DNA of 64,000 nt from Gemmatimonadota bacterium (GTDB lineage Bacteria > Gemmatimonadota > Gemmatimonadetes > Gemmatimonadales > GWC2-71-9), in contig QHUB01000008.1 of the NCBI GenBank assembly GCA_003221035.1, forward strand, positions 1 to 64,000, read 5' to 3'. Of the stretch, positions 32,295 to 41,354 are shown piece by piece. A model generated the notes under the pieces. The model was given only the letters and a program-made list of their open reading frames with translations. It was not told where the DNA came from and made no database searches. The stretch's first letter is position 1; each line of letters opens with the position of its first letter. The position numbers and the translations under genes were made by a program.

Positions 32295-32922
32295 GCACTT
32301 CATCAGCTGGCTCCTCCAAACGCTGCTCCACATCGGTTATCCGGGGATCATCGCGCTGATGGCGCTGGAGTCGTCGATCCTGCCGGTGCCGAGCGAGCTC
32401 GTGATGCCGCCCGCGGGCTACTGGGCCGCAAAGGGGCAGATGAGCTTTCCGCTCGTGCTGCTGAGCGGGATTCTCGGCAGCATCCTCGGCGCGCTCGCCA
32501 ACTACTACGGCGCCCAGCTCATCGGGTGGCCTCTGATCCGGCGCTATGGAAAGTACGTCCTGCTGAGCGAAAAGAACCTGCTGCGCTCTGAGCGCTTTTT
32601 TGCCGAGCACGGCGAGATCAGCACCCTGATCGGCCGGCTGTTTCCGGTGATTCGCCACCTCATTTCCATCCCTGCCGGCTTGCATCGTATGCCGCTCCCG
32701 AAGTTCATCCTCTACACCGGAGTCGGAGCCGGCGCGTGGTGCGCGATTCTCGCGTACATCGGCTACTTCCTGGGCCAGCATGAGGGAGTGCTGCAGAACG
32801 CGGAGATCCATCGCTACGCGACCTGGGCGTTGCTGGCACTCATTCCGCTAAGCCTGATCGTGATTCTCGTCTACCTCTGGCGTCGCCGTCAACGGCGTGC
32901 GTCCTCTCAGTCGCCGATTTGA
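32287..32922 (+). CDS. DedA family (SNARE-associated/VTT) membrane protein
   Basis: The 211-residue protein from ATG 32287 overlaps the pcm stop by 8 bases. Features are GYPGIIALMALESSILPVPSELVMPPAGYWA (re-entrant loop with the essential Glu), GSILGALANYYGAQLIG and FFAEHGEISTLIGRLFPVIRHLISIPAG (conserved Arg region). Terminal helices and a basic tail follow. DedA proteins flip or recycle lipid carriers such as undecaprenyl phosphate and phosphatidylethanolamine. The setting among lipid and glycosyl genes fits that role. Confidence 0.94.
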   Translation: MLEHFISWLLQTLLHIGYPGIIALMALESSILPVPSELVMPPAGYWAAKGQMSFPLVLLSGILGSILGALANYYGAQLIGWPLIRRYGKYVLLSEKNLLRSERFFAEHGEISTLIGRLFPVIRHLISIPAGLHRMPLPKFILYTGVGAGAWCAILAYIGYFLGQHEGVLQNAEIHRYATWALLALIPLSLIVILVYLWRRRQRRASSQSPI

Positions 32923-33191
32923 GCCGCCGGCGCTGGATTATCCGGGGTCGCGTTCAGGGAGTAGGGTTCAGGTGGTTTGTCATGCGCGAAGCCCAGCGCC
33001 TGAAACTCGGCGGGTTTGCGCAAAACCTTCCGGACGGATCGGTTGAAGTAGTTTCTGAGGGACCTGAGGAAGCACTTGAAGGTCTGGAAGCGCAATTGCG
33101 CCGCGGTCCGTCGCACGCGCGCGTGGACGATGTCGCGCGACTTCAAGTTCCAGTTGAACTCGAGATCCCGAGGCCCTTTGATATTAGATGA
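32919..33191 (+). CDS. Acylphosphatase
   Basis: The 90-residue protein from TTG 32919 overlaps the dedA stop. It carries the two acylphosphatase signatures: RGRVQGVGFRWFV (catalytic Arg) and GGFAQNLPDGSVEVVSEG (catalytic Asn). It hydrolyses acyl phosphates such as acetyl phosphate or the acyl phosphate intermediate used by PlsY. Its stop lies inside the start region of apt. Confidence 0.95.
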   Translation: MSRRRWIIRGRVQGVGFRWFVMREAQRLKLGGFAQNLPDGSVEVVSEGPEEALEGLEAQLRRGPSHARVDDVARLQVPVELEIPRPFDIR

Positions 33192-33702
33192 CTTGAAGCG
33201 CGCGATCCGCGACGTAAAGGACTTCCCGAAGCCTGGGATCGTGTTCAAGGACGTCACCCCGGTGCTGCTCGACATGAAGCTGTTCGCGGAGACTGTGAAG
33301 CTCATGGCGGCGCCGTATCGGGAAGCCGGCATCACGCGCGTCGTGTCGATCGAATCGCGCGGTTTTCTGTTCGGAGTACCGATCGCGCTCGAGCTCGGAG
33401 CAGGGCTTGTCCCCATTCGTAAGCCGGGAAAGCTTCCAGCCGCCACTCAGCGCGTCGAATACGCGCTGGAGTATGGGACCGACGCCCTGGAGATGCATCA
33501 CGACGCGGTAGGCCCTGACGACCGCGTGCTGATCGTGGATGACGTGCTTGCGACCGGAGGAACGGCTAATGCCGCGGCGCAGCTCATCGGCGGCACGGGC
33601 GCGGCGCTGAGCGGGTTCAGTTTTCTGATCGAGCTGGACTTCCTGAAGGGGCGTCAGCGCCTGCAGGGAAGACGTGTGGAGGCCTTGCTCCATTATGCCT
33701 AA
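33178..33702 (+). CDS. apt: Adenine phosphoribosyltransferase
   Basis: The 174-residue protein shows DLKRAIRDVKDFPKPGIVFKDVTPVL, IESRGFLFGVPIA, LVPIRKPGKLP and the PRPP-binding loop VLIVDDVLATGGTANA. It converts adenine and PRPP to AMP. It starts at TTG 33178, inside the acylphosphatase 3' end, or at TTG 33193; both keep the conserved N-terminus. It closes the operon that begins at 25637. Confidence 0.96.
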   Translation: MILDDLKRAIRDVKDFPKPGIVFKDVTPVLLDMKLFAETVKLMAAPYREAGITRVVSIESRGFLFGVPIALELGAGLVPIRKPGKLPAATQRVEYALEYGTDALEMHHDAVGPDDRVLIVDDVLATGGTANAAAQLIGGTGAALSGFSFLIELDFLKGRQRLQGRRVEALLHYA

Positions 33703-33714
33703 CTCGCGTAGATT
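33685..33714 (+). promoter_or_regulatory. Putative promoter of tRNA-Arg
   Basis: TTGCTC and TAGATT are spaced 18 bases and end 24 bases before the tRNA. The -35 lies inside the apt 3' end. The segment GCCTAAC-T-CGCGTAGATTTG also resembles the left end of an attC, so the similarity could have either origin. Confidence 0.45.
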
Positions 33715-33738
33715 TGGCCGCTTACGCCCCGAGAACCC

Positions 33739-33812
33739 GCCCCTGTAGCTCAGGTGGATAGAGCAGCGGTTTCCTAAACCGTTGGCCGGGTGTTCGAGTC
33801 ACCCCAGGGGCA
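33739..33812 (+). tRNA. tRNA-Arg (anticodon CCT)
   Basis: The acceptor stem is GCCCCTG/CAGGGGC with discriminator A. The D arm is GCTC-AGGTGGATA-GAGC. The anticodon arm GCGGT/ACCGT has loop TTCCTAA (CCT, reads AGG), and the T arm is GGGTG-TTCGAGT-CACCC. CCA is not encoded. It lies 36 bases after apt and 30 bases before the next gene. Confidence 0.95.
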
Positions 33813-33842
33813 TTGAACACTGAACAGTGGATATTCTTTAGC

Positions 33843-34550
33843 ATGGCCACCGCAACCCGCATCACCGGAAAGTCCACGACGCCTACGCCCACGCCGGCAC
33901 CGGCAACTCCGGGCACCAAGCGTCCGGACCTGTCAGAGCGCGTCAGCGCATGGTTCGGCGCGCACAAGCAGATAACCTCGTGGGTTGGTGCGATTGTCGT
34001 TGTCGGCGGCCTCCTCTTCGTGTGGCAGCTCTCCGCCAAAAACCGCACTGAAGCGGCGGCCAGTCGCGAGCTCCAGGGCGCGCGGTTCGCCTACGAGAAC
34101 CAGAACCTGCCGCTTGCGGCGAGCGAATTGGCCAAGGTGATCGCCGATTACGACGGGACCAACGCGGCCGAGGAAGGCCGACTGTTGCTTGGCAATGTGC
34201 GGCTGTTGCAGGGACAGCCACAGCAGGCTGTGACGGTGCTCAAGGATTACGCGGGCGGTGCCGGCAAGGCCTATCGAGCCCAGGCCTATTCGCTCCTGGG
34301 GGCTGCGTACGAGAACATGGGACGCTTCCGCGACGCCGGGGAAGCCTATGAGACGGGCTCTGCGGCCGGCCGCCTCGACTTCCTCAAGGCGCAGCTACTC
34401 GCCGATGCCGGTCGTGCCTGGACGGCCGCTGGCGACACGGCCAAGGCGATCGCCGACTATCAACGGATCGTCAAAGACTATAAGGACCAGGCGGCAGCGA
34501 CGGAGGCGAGGGTGCGTCTAGCTGAGCTCACAAAGGGCACAGTCTCGTAG
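33843..34550 (+). CDS. Membrane-anchored TPR protein (YfgM-like)
   Basis: The protein has 235 residues from ATG 33843. A Thr/Pro-rich cytoplasmic segment is followed by one membrane helix (VGAIVVVGGLLFVWQLSA, about residue 50). A C-terminal row of TPR-like helices (AAEEGRLLLGNVRLLQGQPQQAV, AYSLLGAAYENMGRFRDAGEAYE, AWTAAGDTAKAIADYQRIVKDY) completes it. The layout matches YfgM/TPR_21 proteins that assist SecYEG or outer-membrane protein folding. The function is inferred from architecture only. The first ORF start at 33813 directly abuts the tRNA and is unlikely. Confidence 0.85.
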   Translation: MATATRITGKSTTPTPTPAPATPGTKRPDLSERVSAWFGAHKQITSWVGAIVVVGGLLFVWQLSAKNRTEAAASRELQGARFAYENQNLPLAASELAKVIADYDGTNAAEEGRLLLGNVRLLQGQPQQAVTVLKDYAGGAGKAYRAQAYSLLGAAYENMGRFRDAGEAYETGSAAGRLDFLKAQLLADAGRAWTAAGDTAKAIADYQRIVKDYKDQAAATEARVRLAELTKGTVS

Positions 34551-34613
34551 CAGCGTAGTTCGTATAATAGATGTTATGTTAAGTTGAGCCATGTGTGAAT
34601 GTGGAGAAGTCGA

Positions 34614-35408
34614 TCAGGTAATCACACCTCTGAACACCATTCTCCCCTCGCCAGCCAGCCAGACCTCGTCGTAGCGGCCGTCCGTCTTGGTCGCGCGCAC
34701 AGCCAGGATCCCGCCACCCCGGGTCCTGATGGCGACAGGCAGGCTTCCCAGACCCCACTCCTGCAGCGCGCAGCCGGCGCCGACCGCTCCGGTGCCGCAC
34801 GCCAGCGTTTCGCCCTCGATCCCGCGCTCGTAGGTCCGCATCCGCCAGCCCTGCGGGCCGTTGGATATGAAGTTCACGTTCGCGCCGTCGGGCGCGATCG
34901 CGCGATCGAATCGGAGCGCCCGCCCGCGTTCCTGCAGCGCGACGGCGTCGACATCGTTTACCAGCACGATCAGATGCGGGACACCCACGCGGCTCAGCAG
35001 CGCCTGGCGCTCGCCGGGGCCGACTTTCAGGCCCGGGACCGCGTTGGGTGTGTCGACCGCGGACAGGTGCAGCTCGGCGCGGCCCGGCTCGGTGGCGCGG
35101 CTGCGGTAGGTGCCGGCGTCGGTCTCCAGGTCCATCGCCTCGCCCGCACCAGCGCCGAGTCCGAGGTGCGCGGCCAGTGTGGTGCTGCAGAGCGCGGCGT
35201 TGCCGCACATGGCGGCGTGGGAGCCATCGGCGTTGTAGTAGATCATGCGGGCCGCGCCGGAATGCGATCCCGGGCCCACGAACACGACGCCGTCGGCGCC
35301 GATGCCGGTCCCGCGGGCGCACACCGCCTGCATGTCCTCCGGCGTCCATTCGGCCGGGGCGGACACACGCGCGTCGACCATGACGAAGTCGTTGCCCGAC
35401 CCCGTCAT
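34614..35408 (-). CDS. dapF: Diaminopimelate epimerase
   Basis: The protein has 264 residues from ATG 35408. The two catalytic Cys regions are present: MCGNAALC (near residue 66) and ACGTGAVG (near residue 205). The N-terminal TGSGNDFVMVDA and the GxPH motif (GVPHLIVLV) fit DapF. It converts LL- to meso-diaminopimelate for lysine and peptidoglycan. Family members usually have 3-5 residues before the Met (FxKMxGxGNDF); the frame encodes LPVYK there, so a CTG at 35423 could be the true start. It lies 20 bases after the upstream glycosyltransferase stop. Confidence 0.95.
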   Translation of the reverse strand: MTGSGNDFVMVDARVSAPAEWTPEDMQAVCARGTGIGADGVVFVGPGSHSGAARMIYYNADGSHAAMCGNAALCSTTLAAHLGLGAGAGEAMDLETDAGTYRSRATEPGRAELHLSAVDTPNAVPGLKVGPGERQALLSRVGVPHLIVLVNDVDAVALQERGRALRFDRAIAPDGANVNFISNGPQGWRMRTYERGIEGETLACGTGAVGAGCALQEWGLGSLPVAIRTRGGGILAVRATKTDGRYDEVWLAGEGRMVFRGVIT

Positions 35409-35428
35409 TTTATAGACCGGCAGGCCGA

Positions 35429-36151
35429 CTAGATGCGGCCGAACCAGGCCATGAGCCTGAGGCGCGGCACCTTCCACACCGCCTCGCGGACGATAGCCCT
35501 GTTCATTTTGCTCTGCCCCTCGGTCCGGTCGACGAACACGATCGGTATTTCGCGGATCTTGAACCCTTTTCGCCATGCACGAACGCTCATCTCGATTTGA
35601 AAGGCATACCCGTTGGATCCGACCTGCGACAGGTCAATCGCTTCGAGCACACGCCTGCGAAAGCACTTGAAGCCGCCCGTCAGGTCCCAGATCCGAACCC
35701 CGGTGAACCAGCGGGCGTAGACGTTGGCGAAGTACGATAGCATGAGACGGCTCATCGGCCAATTGACGATCGTCACCTTCCCGCTCAGATAGCGTGAGCC
35801 AAGCACGATATCGGCATCCTGGATGGCTGTGAGAAACTCCTTGAGGTGCCGGGGATCGTGCGAGAAGTCGGCGTCCATCTCGAAGATGAAATCGTAGCCT
35901 TCCTTCAGAGCCCACTTGAACCCGGTGATATACGCCGTTCCCAGGCCGAGCTTTCCCTCCCGATGGAGTACGTGCACGCGCGGATTGCCGCGGGCCATTT
36001 CATCGGCCATGCGGCCGGTGCCGTCTGGAGAGTTGTCGTCCACGATCAGCACTTCCAAGCGTGGGTCCTGCTCCAGCACCTGCGGCAGGATCTGAGGCAG
36101 ATTCACCGCTTCATTATATGTGGGAATAACTACCAGAGCCCGCTCAGGCAC
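35429..36151 (-). CDS. Polyprenol monophosphomannose synthase-like glycosyltransferase
   Basis: The protein has 240 residues from GTG 36151, just before the conserved strand ALVVIPTYNEAVNLPQIL. DPM1-type GT2 features are VLIVDDNSPDGTG, GKLGLGTAYITGFKWAL, EMDADFSHDP (DxD), SRYLSG and DLTGGFKCFRRRVLE. The closing part is IREIPIVFVDRTEGQSKM. No C-terminal membrane helices are present. It charges a polyprenyl phosphate with mannose or a similar sugar to supply membrane glycosyltransferases. The start overlaps the upstream YfhO-like gene by 8 bases. Confidence 0.94.
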   Translation of the reverse strand: MPERALVVIPTYNEAVNLPQILPQVLEQDPRLEVLIVDDNSPDGTGRMADEMARGNPRVHVLHREGKLGLGTAYITGFKWALKEGYDFIFEMDADFSHDPRHLKEFLTAIQDADIVLGSRYLSGKVTIVNWPMSRLMLSYFANVYARWFTGVRIWDLTGGFKCFRRRVLEAIDLSQVGSNGYAFQIEMSVRAWRKGFKIREIPIVFVDRTEGQSKMNRAIVREAVWKVPRLRLMAWFGRI

Positions 36152-38525
36152 GGGCGGTGCGTCTCCGTTCCCACACCGGCGGCACCACGAAGCCCGCAAT
36201 CACGAGCAGCAGCGTGACGAGTCCAATCGCCTTCCCCCTGGCAAACGCGCGCGAGTGATAGCTCAGCTCGAGTCGCTTGGTACCCGGCCCCACAGGTACC
36301 GTCAACAGCGCGTGGTCGCCGCGCAGCACCTGCCCCGGATGGCCGTCCACGTTCACGCGCCAATCGAGATACCAGTTTTCCGCGATGAGCACGTAGCTCG
36401 ATTCCGCCGGCGGCGGATCGAGCTCCACGATCATCCTCCCCGCGTCCCACGCGGTCACATGCGCGCGCGACGGCGACGCGGGCGGCACCCCCTGGAGTGG
36501 CCGCGGCTTGATGGGCGAGTTGGACGGCAAGAGCACGACGCGGTCGAACGGCGGGAACCGCGGATCCGCGAGCGTCGGGGGCACGAGCGAGTCGGCGTCG
36601 ACCTTCACCGCGGCCGGGACAACGCGGGCATAGGGAGGAGCCGTGTCGGCTTCGTACAGATAGCCTGGATTCCCCGCCGTCTGGACTGGACCCATCACTC
36701 TGTGATAACCCGGCACCTTGACGGTGTCGGTGATCAACAGGTATCGCACCGCGAGCAAGTCCCAGAGCTTGGTCGAGGTCACGAGAAAACGCGCCTCGTT
36801 CTGCGTACCCGGCCGTCCCCCGATGAGCTCATCGAAGTAGCGCAGCTCGTTTCCCTGATACCCAAGCACCTGCGGAATGCCATGGGCCATCAGGACGTTC
36901 TCCGGATACACGTTGAAGTCCAGCACGCGGAACGGTTTTGGCACCGCCTTGAGCCGCGTCGTGAGTGGATCGAGACGATACAGCGATTGATTCGGCGGGT
37001 CGGAATAGAGCCAGAAGTGACGGCCGTCGCGCCACAGATCGGCGCCGACCAGCAGTGGCAGTCCCAGCGCCAGCGCAATGACGGGCGCTTTGCCGCGCAG
37101 ATACGCGAAGGCGACGAGCGCGACGGCGAACAGCAGGACCGCGCCGATCAGGGCCGAGACGCGAATGTCGGGCCCCCACGCCTCCGCCAGTTGCCGCCGC
37201 CCACCCCCGAGAGGAGCCAGCGACTCGGCGAGATGACCGAACGCACCCGCAAGGCCGAGTAAGGCGATCACGCCGGACAGAATGAGCCAGGTGCGCACGT
37301 GCCCCTCGCCCTCTTTGCGCTCGAGCCGGCTCGTGCCGAGGGCGGCGAGACTCGCCGTGCAGAACGCGACCACGAAGAACACCATCCCCGGCGCGCGTGT
37401 CTTCCGAACGTACGGCATGACGCTCCACCACAGCTTGTAGAACGGCGTCGCATTCCCGAGGGCAATCAGGAGGAACAGGATGCAGATGCCGCCGAGCCAC
37501 CAGATGAGCCGGCGCCGTTCCGGCTGTCCACGGAGACCGAGAATGGCCAGCAGGATCACCGGCAGCCCGAGGTACTCGGAGTGCAGCTTGATGGGGTTCG
37601 AGCCCCAGTAGGTGCCCCCTCCCCCGCCGGTGAACCCGGCCAGGAAGAACTCCGGCACGTGATCCCAGGGCACGCCGTACGACGCGGCGCTCTCGAACGC
37701 GCCCGAGTACGCCACGGCGCGCGGCGAATGCGGGATGTATTCCAGGAACGGGAGGATTTGCGGCATCGCAATCCCAAAGCCTGCGATCACGGCGGCGAGC
37801 ACGATGGCGAGGCGCGTCAGGCGCGGCGCAAGCGGCTCGCTCGTGGGCTCACCGAATGTCAGGTACAACGCCCACAATCCGGTCGCGATCAGGAGATAGT
37901 ACGTCGTCTGAACGTGCGGGCTCAGCAGACACAACGCGACCGCAACCGCCAGGAGCGGATATCCCCAGGCGCGCCGGTCGCGCAACGCCACTACGAGCGC
38001 GAGGCATGCGAGCGGCAGCATCGTCGAGACGAACAGCTTGCCGTCGTGCCCCGGCCGCGCGTACGAGATGAGGATCCCCGTCAACTGATACGCGACGCCG
38101 CCGACGACCGATCCGGTCCACGAGATCCTGAGCCGGCGCAACAACAGGAACATGAACATCCCGGCCAGGATGTAATGCAGCACAAAACCAAAATTGGTGA
38201 CCTTGTCCGCTGAGAACTTCCAACGCAGGAACGACGTGGGATAGAGCACGTCGCCGTGCGTCACGACCGCGATGTACGGCAGCCCGTCCATGATCATCGG
38301 ATTCCACAGCGGCAGCTGGCCCGTCGCGCGCCACTGCTCCGCCTGCCACTCGTGGACCGCGTAGGCGCTGGCATACTGATCGCTCATCGGCGCGGCGAGC
38401 CACTTCCCCCGGAGCATCGGCAGGGCCAGGATCACGATGAACAGCACAAAGAAGCCCGTCGCCGTCAGCGTGGGAAGACGCGGCTCGTAACCGGCGCCGG
38501 CGCCTACCTGCGGCGTCTGCTGCAT
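36144..38525 (-). CDS. YfhO-family multi-pass membrane protein (GT-C like)
   Basis: The 793-residue protein has about 12-14 membrane helices. The first periplasmic loop holds PMSDQYASAYAVHEWQAEQWRATGQLPLWNPMIMDGLPY, typical of YfhO/GT-C proteins that use polyprenyl-phosphate sugars. The C-terminal 200 residues form a periplasmic domain (LVPPTLADPRF..., WYLDWRVNVDGHPGQVLRGDHALLTVPV). YfhO homologues glycosylate lipoteichoic acid or similar polymers. It overlaps the DPM-like gene downstream, a logical donor-enzyme pair. Confidence 0.92.
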   Translation of the reverse strand: MQQTPQVGAGAGYEPRLPTLTATGFFVLFIVILALPMLRGKWLAAPMSDQYASAYAVHEWQAEQWRATGQLPLWNPMIMDGLPYIAVVTHGDVLYPTSFLRWKFSADKVTNFGFVLHYILAGMFMFLLLRRLRISWTGSVVGGVAYQLTGILISYARPGHDGKLFVSTMLPLACLALVVALRDRRAWGYPLLAVAVALCLLSPHVQTTYYLLIATGLWALYLTFGEPTSEPLAPRLTRLAIVLAAVIAGFGIAMPQILPFLEYIPHSPRAVAYSGAFESAASYGVPWDHVPEFFLAGFTGGGGGTYWGSNPIKLHSEYLGLPVILLAILGLRGQPERRRLIWWLGGICILFLLIALGNATPFYKLWWSVMPYVRKTRAPGMVFFVVAFCTASLAALGTSRLERKEGEGHVRTWLILSGVIALLGLAGAFGHLAESLAPLGGGRRQLAEAWGPDIRVSALIGAVLLFAVALVAFAYLRGKAPVIALALGLPLLVGADLWRDGRHFWLYSDPPNQSLYRLDPLTTRLKAVPKPFRVLDFNVYPENVLMAHGIPQVLGYQGNELRYFDELIGGRPGTQNEARFLVTSTKLWDLLAVRYLLITDTVKVPGYHRVMGPVQTAGNPGYLYEADTAPPYARVVPAAVKVDADSLVPPTLADPRFPPFDRVVLLPSNSPIKPRPLQGVPPASPSRAHVTAWDAGRMIVELDPPPAESSYVLIAENWYLDWRVNVDGHPGQVLRGDHALLTVPVGPGTKRLELSYHSRAFARGKAIGLVTLLLVIAGFVVPPVWERRRTARA

Positions 38526-38547
38526 CTGTTGCGTCTGCGGCGCCTGT

Positions 38548-39459
38548 CTATTTGCCAGTCAATTCCTCCTTGCGAGCCGGCTTCAACGCCAACATCAATC
38601 CCGCCGCGCCCACCTCCGTCAGCGTGAGCTGAACGCGCGATGCGAGACTGATCGCCAACGCCCCTCCCCCTCCCACCAACGGCGTCAGGAATCCGACGAG
38701 AGCGAGATCGCGCACTCCGATCCCGCCCGGCACGAATACCGCCACGATGCCCATCACGTATCCCAGCGCGAACATACCCATGGCGGCTGTAACCGGCACG
38801 GACGCCGTGGAAATCAGGCCGTGAATCAGCATCCAAAATGAGGCGCCAAAGGTAACCCAGCTCAACAACATCAGCCCGCTCGAGGCGAGGATGGCGGAAA
38901 TGGGGAGCGGCGGCAGCGGGGATTTCGCATCGGCCAGGGCGCCCAGCCACTCTGCTGTGCGCCGCCACGCCAGGACCCCGATCAGCACGAGCGCTCCCAG
39001 CACAGACGCACCCAGCAGCACGGGCGATGCGGCGTGCGGCGTCGCGATCGCGGTCAAGAAGACACCCGTCCCCAACACGACCGCCTGCATCGCGAATGCC
39101 GAGACCGCCGCGGCGCTCCGGCGCACGCCGGCGCGCTCGGCCAGGACCACCAGCCCCGCGACGCTCCACACCTTTCCCGGGATGTAGCGGCCCAGGTTGG
39201 CGAGCGTCCAGGCCCGAGCACCATCGAGGTATCGCAGACGCTGATCCCAGCCGCGCAGCATCTGACGCCACGATTCGATTTGAATGGCGTACGTCAGAAA
39301 GACGACGAGGACGGACGCAGCCAGCCAGGCGACGTTGAGATCGAGCGTGACGTGGACCGACTGGAAGGCGGCCCAGTTGCGCGCGATCGAGCGCGCGATC
39401 AGGGCCAAAATGAGGAGCATGGCGGCGAGCTTCGCCGCCCGCAGCCACCCGGATCTCAA
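38548..39459 (-). CDS. Lysylphosphatidylglycerol synthase TM/AglD-like flippase family protein
   Basis: The protein has 303 residues from TTG 39459, which overlaps the methyltransferase stop (TTGA); the longer track ORF is an extension. It has eight or so membrane helices with family landmarks: ANLGRYIPGKVWSVAGLVVLAERAGV and FVPGGIGVRDLALVGFLTPLVG. The domain occurs in MprF and in AglD-type proteins that move or modify lipid-linked sugars. No soluble lysyl-transferase domain is attached, so lipid translocation is more likely than aminoacylation. Confidence 0.9.
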   Translation of the reverse strand: MRSGWLRAAKLAAMLLILALIARSIARNWAAFQSVHVTLDLNVAWLAASVLVVFLTYAIQIESWRQMLRGWDQRLRYLDGARAWTLANLGRYIPGKVWSVAGLVVLAERAGVRRSAAAVSAFAMQAVVLGTGVFLTAIATPHAASPVLLGASVLGALVLIGVLAWRRTAEWLGALADAKSPLPPLPISAILASSGLMLLSWVTFGASFWMLIHGLISTASVPVTAAMGMFALGYVMGIVAVFVPGGIGVRDLALVGFLTPLVGGGGALAISLASRVQLTLTEVGAAGLMLALKPARKEELTGK

Positions 39460-40073
39460 TCCTTTACGAACTTGTAGGCGATGGACCGCCCCAAGAGCCA
39501 CCAGGGCGCGCGAATCGGCGGCCAGATGTAGGTGCCGGCGTAGTCGGCGCGGCGGAACCCGTTCATCTCCCCCAGGCGCGTCATCGTCTGCTTCGTCCAA
39601 CTGTAGACGTGCCCCCACTTGTCGGGCACGCCGAACAGATTCCAGATGATCTCTTTGAAATGGTAGGGATTCGGGACCGAGACGACCCACACCCCGCCCC
39701 GCTTGAGCACGCGATACACCTCGGCCGCGGTCTGAAATGCGGTCGGTGTATGCTCCAGGACTTCGATCATGAATACCCGATCGAAGGACGCATCCGGAAA
39801 CGGCAGCCCTTTGGTGATATCGTGGATCAGGACGTCGGACGCGGCGTATTCGGGCGCGATATCCAGGCCCTGATATTTGATCCCTTGCGGCAGGAACTTC
39901 CGGATGTCGCCCTCGCGTCCCCCGATGTCGAGCACCGCGTGGCCCGGCTGCGTCTGCGCGAGCTTCTGCGCGAGCCGATAGCGGATGCTTTCCTCGCCCC
40001 AATTGCGCCACCCGACGCGAGCGCTGTAGAACTCGGCCAGCTCTTGCGAGGCGACACCGATGCGTTTTGCCAT
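39456..40073 (-). CDS. Class I SAM-dependent methyltransferase
   Basis: The protein has 205 residues from ATG 40073, nine bases after a GAGGAG. It has Methyltransf_11-type motifs: AVLDIGGREGDIRKFL (AdoMet loop), GLDIAPEYAASDVLIHDI (acidic post-II), FDRVFMIEVLEHTP and VLKRGGVWVVSVPN. The substrate is unknown; its place between a flippase-like protein and a GT4 suggests a glycan or lipid-linked sugar. It is divergent from the GT4 gene, with a shared 57-base promoter region. Confidence 0.92.
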   Translation of the reverse strand: MAKRIGVASQELAEFYSARVGWRNWGEESIRYRLAQKLAQTQPGHAVLDIGGREGDIRKFLPQGIKYQGLDIAPEYAASDVLIHDITKGLPFPDASFDRVFMIEVLEHTPTAFQTAAEVYRVLKRGGVWVVSVPNPYHFKEIIWNLFGVPDKWGHVYSWTKQTMTRLGEMNGFRRADYAGTYIWPPIRAPWWLLGRSIAYKFVKD

Positions 40074-40130
40074 GCCGAAAAGCTCCTCAGAGAACACGTC
40101 TAAATCAAGAGAAGGCCTTATCTTGGGCGC

Positions 40131-41354
40131 ATGGAAGGCATGCGGATCCTCCATCTGGTGACCGCGTTTCCGCGGGACGAACGCGACATCATCGCGCCCT
40201 GGCTGATCGAGCTGATCAAACGGCAACGCGCTGCCGGCCACGACGTGCAGGTGTTCGCCCCCGCCTACCACGGCTCGGCCAGTCATCAGTTCGCCGGCAT
40301 TCCGGTGCATCGGTTCCGGTACTTCTTCTCCCGTTGGGAGTCGCTGACGCACGACGAGTCGGCCGCCGACCGGATGAGCCGCTCGCTGCTGTTTCGAATG
40401 ATGCCGGCGCCCTTTGTGCTCGCGGGGATGGCGGCGGTGTGGCGGCTGTGCCGCCGCGAGCGCTATGACGTCATCCACGTGCATTGGCCTGTGCCGCTCG
40501 CGCTGTGGGGGTGGGCGGCCCGTCGCGCACGCAGAGTCCCGGTCGTGCTGACGTTCTACGGCATCGAGCTCCGCTGGGTGAAACGCTCGCTCACGTTCCT
40601 CAAGGGCTTTGTACGCTGGGCCTGCCGCTGGGCCGACCGCGTTGTGGCGATCTCATCGGAAACGGCGCGCGAGATCCGCGACCTGGTCGATGTGCCCGTG
40701 GACGTCATTCCCTACACGACCCCCTTCCCCGGTCACCCGGAGCCGCGCGCACTCGCGCGAAGAGACGGCACGCCGCTCACGATTCTGTTCATCGGCCGCC
40801 TGATCGAGCTGAAAGGCCTCGCTCATCTCATCGAGGCCGCGGGGTTATTACGAGGAAAACTGAATGCGCGCATCGTGGCGATCGGCATCGGGCCGGAACG
40901 ACAGCGGCTGGAAGCGTTGGCGCGCGATCGCCAGGTGAACGTCGATTTCCGCAACAAAGTCCCCGACGCCGAGCTCCATCAGGCATTTCTCACATCGGAT
41001 CTGTTGGTACTTCCATCGATCATCGACGCGCGCGGCGACACCGAGGGGCTGGGCGTCGCCCTGCTGGATGCCATGAGCTACGGCATTCCCGCGATCGGGA
41101 CGAATGTCGGCGGGATTCCAGACATCATCGAGAATGGTGTGTCGGGACTGCTCGTCCCCCCCGCCGACCCGCGCGCGCTCGCGAGCGCAATCGAGCGCGT
41201 GGCGTCAGATCCGGCCTATGCGCAGCGCCTGGCCGACGCCGGTCGAGAGCGGCTGCGGACGCACTTCAGCTGGGACGTGATTACGAAACGGTGGGATGCG
41301 GTCTACCGCGCGGCTTCGGCCGGTTTGCCAGCCCCGTCTTCCAGTCGTAATTGA
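40131..41354 (+). CDS. Family 4 glycosyltransferase
   Basis: The 407-residue protein has a GT-B fold. The N-terminal acceptor domain starts MRILHLVTAFPRDERDIIAPWL. The C-terminal donor domain contains ILFIGRLIELKGLAHLIEA and the EX7E-type region DTEGLGVALLDAMSYGIPAIGTNVGGIPDII. It is soluble or peripherally membrane-bound and builds surface polysaccharide from nucleotide sugars. Either ATG 40131 or 40140 may be used. Its last 52 bases overlap the convergent deacetylase-like gene. Confidence 0.94.
   Translation: MEGMRILHLVTAFPRDERDIIAPWLIELIKRQRAAGHDVQVFAPAYHGSASHQFAGIPVHRFRYFFSRWESLTHDESAADRMSRSLLFRMMPAPFVLAGMAAVWRLCRRERYDVIHVHWPVPLALWGWAARRARRVPVVLTFYGIELRWVKRSLTFLKGFVRWACRWADRVVAISSETAREIRDLVDVPVDVIPYTTPFPGHPEPRALARRDGTPLTILFIGRLIELKGLAHLIEAAGLLRGKLNARIVAIGIGPERQRLEALARDRQVNVDFRNKVPDAELHQAFLTSDLLVLPSIIDARGDTEGLGVALLDAMSYGIPAIGTNVGGIPDIIENGVSGLLVPPADPRALASAIERVASDPAYAQRLADAGRERLRTHFSWDVITKRWDAVYRAASAGLPAPSSSRN

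Noticed and set aside
34551-34613. TATAAT at 34563 as a plus-strand promoter
   Set aside because: No -35 element at proper spacing, and the only downstream gene (dapF) is on the opposite strand. The AT-rich gap is more likely a convergent intergenic segment.
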